From: Enterococcus moraviensis ATCC BAA-383
GTDB lineage: Bacteria > Bacillota > Bacilli > Lactobacillales > Enterococcaceae
Direction: 5' to 3'
Assembly (NCBI RefSeq): GCF_000407445.1
Contig: NZ_ASWB01000002.1
Span: forward strand, 806,001 to 870,000
DNA length: 64,000 bases
The number at the start of each line of letters is the position of its first letter. Position 1 is the first letter of the stretch. Below are positions 62,309 through 64,000 of this stretch, in pieces. The position numbers were made by a program, and so were the translations under genes. The notes under the pieces are model-generated. The model was not told where the DNA came from and did not search any database. It saw only the letters and a program-made list of their open reading frames with translations.

Positions 62309-64000
62309 TTGAAATACAGAGAAGATATTAGAAACGTAGCAATCATCGCCCACGTTGACCATGGTAAAACAACATTGGTTGATGAACTATTGAAACAATC
62401 ACAAACATTAGATGGTCACACACAATTACAAGAGCGTGCAATGGATTCAAACGCTATTGAAAGCGAACGTGGAATCACGATCCTAGCTAAAAATACTGCT
62501 GTTGATTACAATGGCACTCGTATTAATATTTTGGATACACCTGGACACGCGGACTTCGGTGGTGAAGTTGAACGTATCATGAAAATGGTAGACGGTGTCG
62601 TATTAGTTGTCGATGCTTACGAAGGAACGATGCCTCAAACTCGTTTTGTATTGAAAAAAGCATTGGAACAAAAAGTAACACCAATCGTCGTTGTAAATAA
62701 AATTGATAAACCATCAGCACGTCCTGAGCATGTTGTTGACGAAGTTTTAGAATTGTTTATCGAATTGGGTGCAGATGATGATCAATTAGATTTCCCAGTT
62801 GTCTATGCATCAGCGTTAAACGGAACTTCAAGTGATTCTGATAATCCAGAGGATCAAGAGCCAACAATGGCACCAATCTTTGATCAAATTATTGAACATG
62901 TACCAGCACCAATCGATAATTCTGAAGAACCATTACAATTCCAAGTATCATTATTAGACTACAACGATTATGTTGGACGTATTGGTATTGGCCGTGTGTT
63001 CCGTGGAACGATGAAAGTTGGAGATCAAGTTGCTTTAATGAAATTAGATGGCAGCGTGAAGAATTTCCGTGTTACTAAAATCTTTGGTTTCTTTGGTTTG
63101 CAACGTGTTGAAATCAATGAAGCAAAAGCTGGTGATTTGATTGCAGTATCTGGTATGGAAGATATCTTCGTTGGTGAAACGGTTGCCGACGTGGCACATC
63201 AAGAAGCGTTACCGATTCTACACATCGATGAGCCAACTTTACAAATGACATTCTTAGTAAATAACTCTCCGTTTGCAGGTCGCGAAGGTAAATACGTTAC
63301 TGCTCGCAAAATTGAAGAGCGATTAATGGCGGAATTACAAACTGACGTATCATTACTTGTAGAACCAATCGGACCAGATTCTTGGACTGTATCTGGTCGT
63401 GGTGAGTTGCATTTGTCAATCTTGATTGAAAATATGCGTCGTGAAGGATATGAGTTACAAGTTTCTCGTCCAGAAGTTATTGAACGTGAAATCGAAGGTG
63501 TGAAATGCGAACCGTTTGAACGTGTTCAAATCGATACTCCTGAAGAATACATGGGTAGTGTTATCGAATCATTAAGCCTACGTAAAGGTGAGATGCAAGA
63601 CATGATCCACACTGGTAATGGTCAAATTCGTTTGATTTTCTTAGCACCAGCTCGTGGCTTGATCGGTTACACAACTGAATTCTTGTCAATGACTCGTGGA
63701 TATGGAATCATGCATCACACGTTTGATCAATACCTACCGATGATCCAAGGAACAATTGGTGGACGTCACCAAGGTGCGCTAGTATCAATCGATACTGGTA
63801 AAGCAACGACTTATAGTATTATGAGTATTGAAGAACGTGGAACAGTTTTTGTAGAACCAACGACTGACGTTTACGAAGGAATGATTATCGGTGAAAACAA
63901 CCGAGATAATGACTTGACTGTAAACATCACAAGAGCAAAACAAATGACTAACGTTCGTTCTGCAAACAAAGACCAAACTTCTGTAATCAAAAAAGCAAAA
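62309..64000 (+). CDS. typA: Ribosome-associated GTPase TypA/BipA, partial
   Basis: Translational GTPase of the EF-G-like BipA family that binds ribosomes and aids 50S assembly and growth at low temperature or under stress. It begins at TTG 62309 after AAGGAG; 564 codons are present before the right edge, about 50 short of the usual 610. GTPase motifs: AHVDHGKTT (G1), GIT (G2), [15 protein letters not shown] (G3), NKIDKP (G4). The following domains II, III, V and the start of the C-terminal domain are in frame with no break. Confidence 0.97.
   Translation, partial: MKYREDIRNVAIIAHVDHGKTTLVDELLKQSQTLDGHTQLQERAMDSNAIESERGITILAKNTAVDYNGTRINILDTPGHADFGGEVERIMKMVDGVVLVVDAYEGTMPQTRFVLKKALEQKVTPIVVVNKIDKPSARPEHVVDEVLELFIELGADDDQLDFPVVYASALNGTSSDSDNPEDQEPTMAPIFDQIIEHVPAPIDNSEEPLQFQVSLLDYNDYVGRIGIGRVFRGTMKVGDQVALMKLDGSVKNFRVTKIFGFFGLQRVEINEAKAGDLIAVSGMEDIFVGETVADVAHQEALPILHIDEPTLQMTFLVNNSPFAGREGKYVTARKIEERLMAELQTDVSLLVEPIGPDSWTVSGRGELHLSILIENMRREGYELQVSRPEVIEREIEGVKCEPFERVQIDTPEEYMGSVIESLSLRKGEMQDMIHTGNGQIRLIFLAPARGLIGYTTEFLSMTRGYGIMHHTFDQYLPMIQGTIGGRHQGALVSIDTGKATTYSIMSIEERGTVFVEPTTDVYEGMIIGENNRDNDLTVNITRAKQMTNVRSANKDQTSVIKKAK

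Overview
This window looks like a chromosomal segment of a low-GC Firmicute, most likely an Enterococcus of the E. faecalis group. The evidence is AT-rich codon use, strong AGGAGG-type ribosome binding sites with many TTG and GTG starts, a small (about 100 nt) SRP RNA, an Arg T-box leader, a purE-K-B / purC-S-Q-L-F-M-N-H-D purine locus, and a low-affinity class B PBP whose active-site positions (S422, S480, K617) fit the enterococcal PBP4/PBP5 type. The species call is an inference. No rRNA, tRNA, CRISPR array, insertion sequence or prophage was recognised.

Left part (1-17.4 kb). A BlaI-like repressor and a BlaR1-like membrane protease (cut by the left edge) face a lipoprotein and a LURP-one-like gene, with an operator-like dyad between them. 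A cold-shock gene follows, then a 570-base intergenic region holding two tandem copies of a promoter / small RNA / terminator unit. Next come ktrB, a trehalose-type PTS gene with a TreR-like operator and cre site, a nucleoid-associated protein, a YxeA-like protein, a zinc membrane protease, a PucR-type regulator, tadA and the SRP RNA. After these are an acyltransferase, a DUF5067 lipoprotein and a three-gene SPFH / zinc-ribbon / TPM operon resembling Bacillus ydjI-ydjG-ydjH but without pspA.

Middle (17.5-34 kb). Low-affinity PBP; tsaB-rimI-rimI2-tsaD for tRNA t6A synthesis and N-terminal acetylation; T-box plus argS; a decayed MSCRAMM-type surface adhesin with an in-frame stop and a ruined sorting signal; a Gfo/Idh/MocA oxidoreductase; a group of small cell-envelope genes including a glucosaminidase and an NlpC/P60 protein with ChW repeats; and a guanine-class riboswitch in front of xpt-pbuX.

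Purine locus (34-48 kb). The whole de novo IMP pathway is encoded in two transcription units, purEKB and purCSQLFMNHD, separated by two opposite-strand genes. Each unit carries the same 13-base PurBox exactly 47 bases upstream (start to start) of its -35 hexamer, so the PurBox centre lies about 76 bases upstream of the predicted transcription start. This suggests joint activation by an off-window PurR.

Right part (48-64 kb). A membrane-anchored DNA/RNA nuclease and a very acidic downstream partner, an ABC exporter with a long coiled-coil permease, an NfeD/flotillin pair, two divergent FUSC-type (aromatic acid exporter family) genes, an HD-domain protein, a MATE transporter, a ClC channel, UPF0223, an inositol-phosphatase-family gene, and typA, which runs off the right edge.

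Best candidates for new biology: the tandem twin small RNAs at 3604-3905 with an anti-Shine-Dalgarno stretch; the nuclease plus acidic partner at 48.0-49.1 kb with a shared 14-bp palindrome; the BlaI/BlaR1 module without a beta-lactamase; and the PspA-less SPFH/TPM module.
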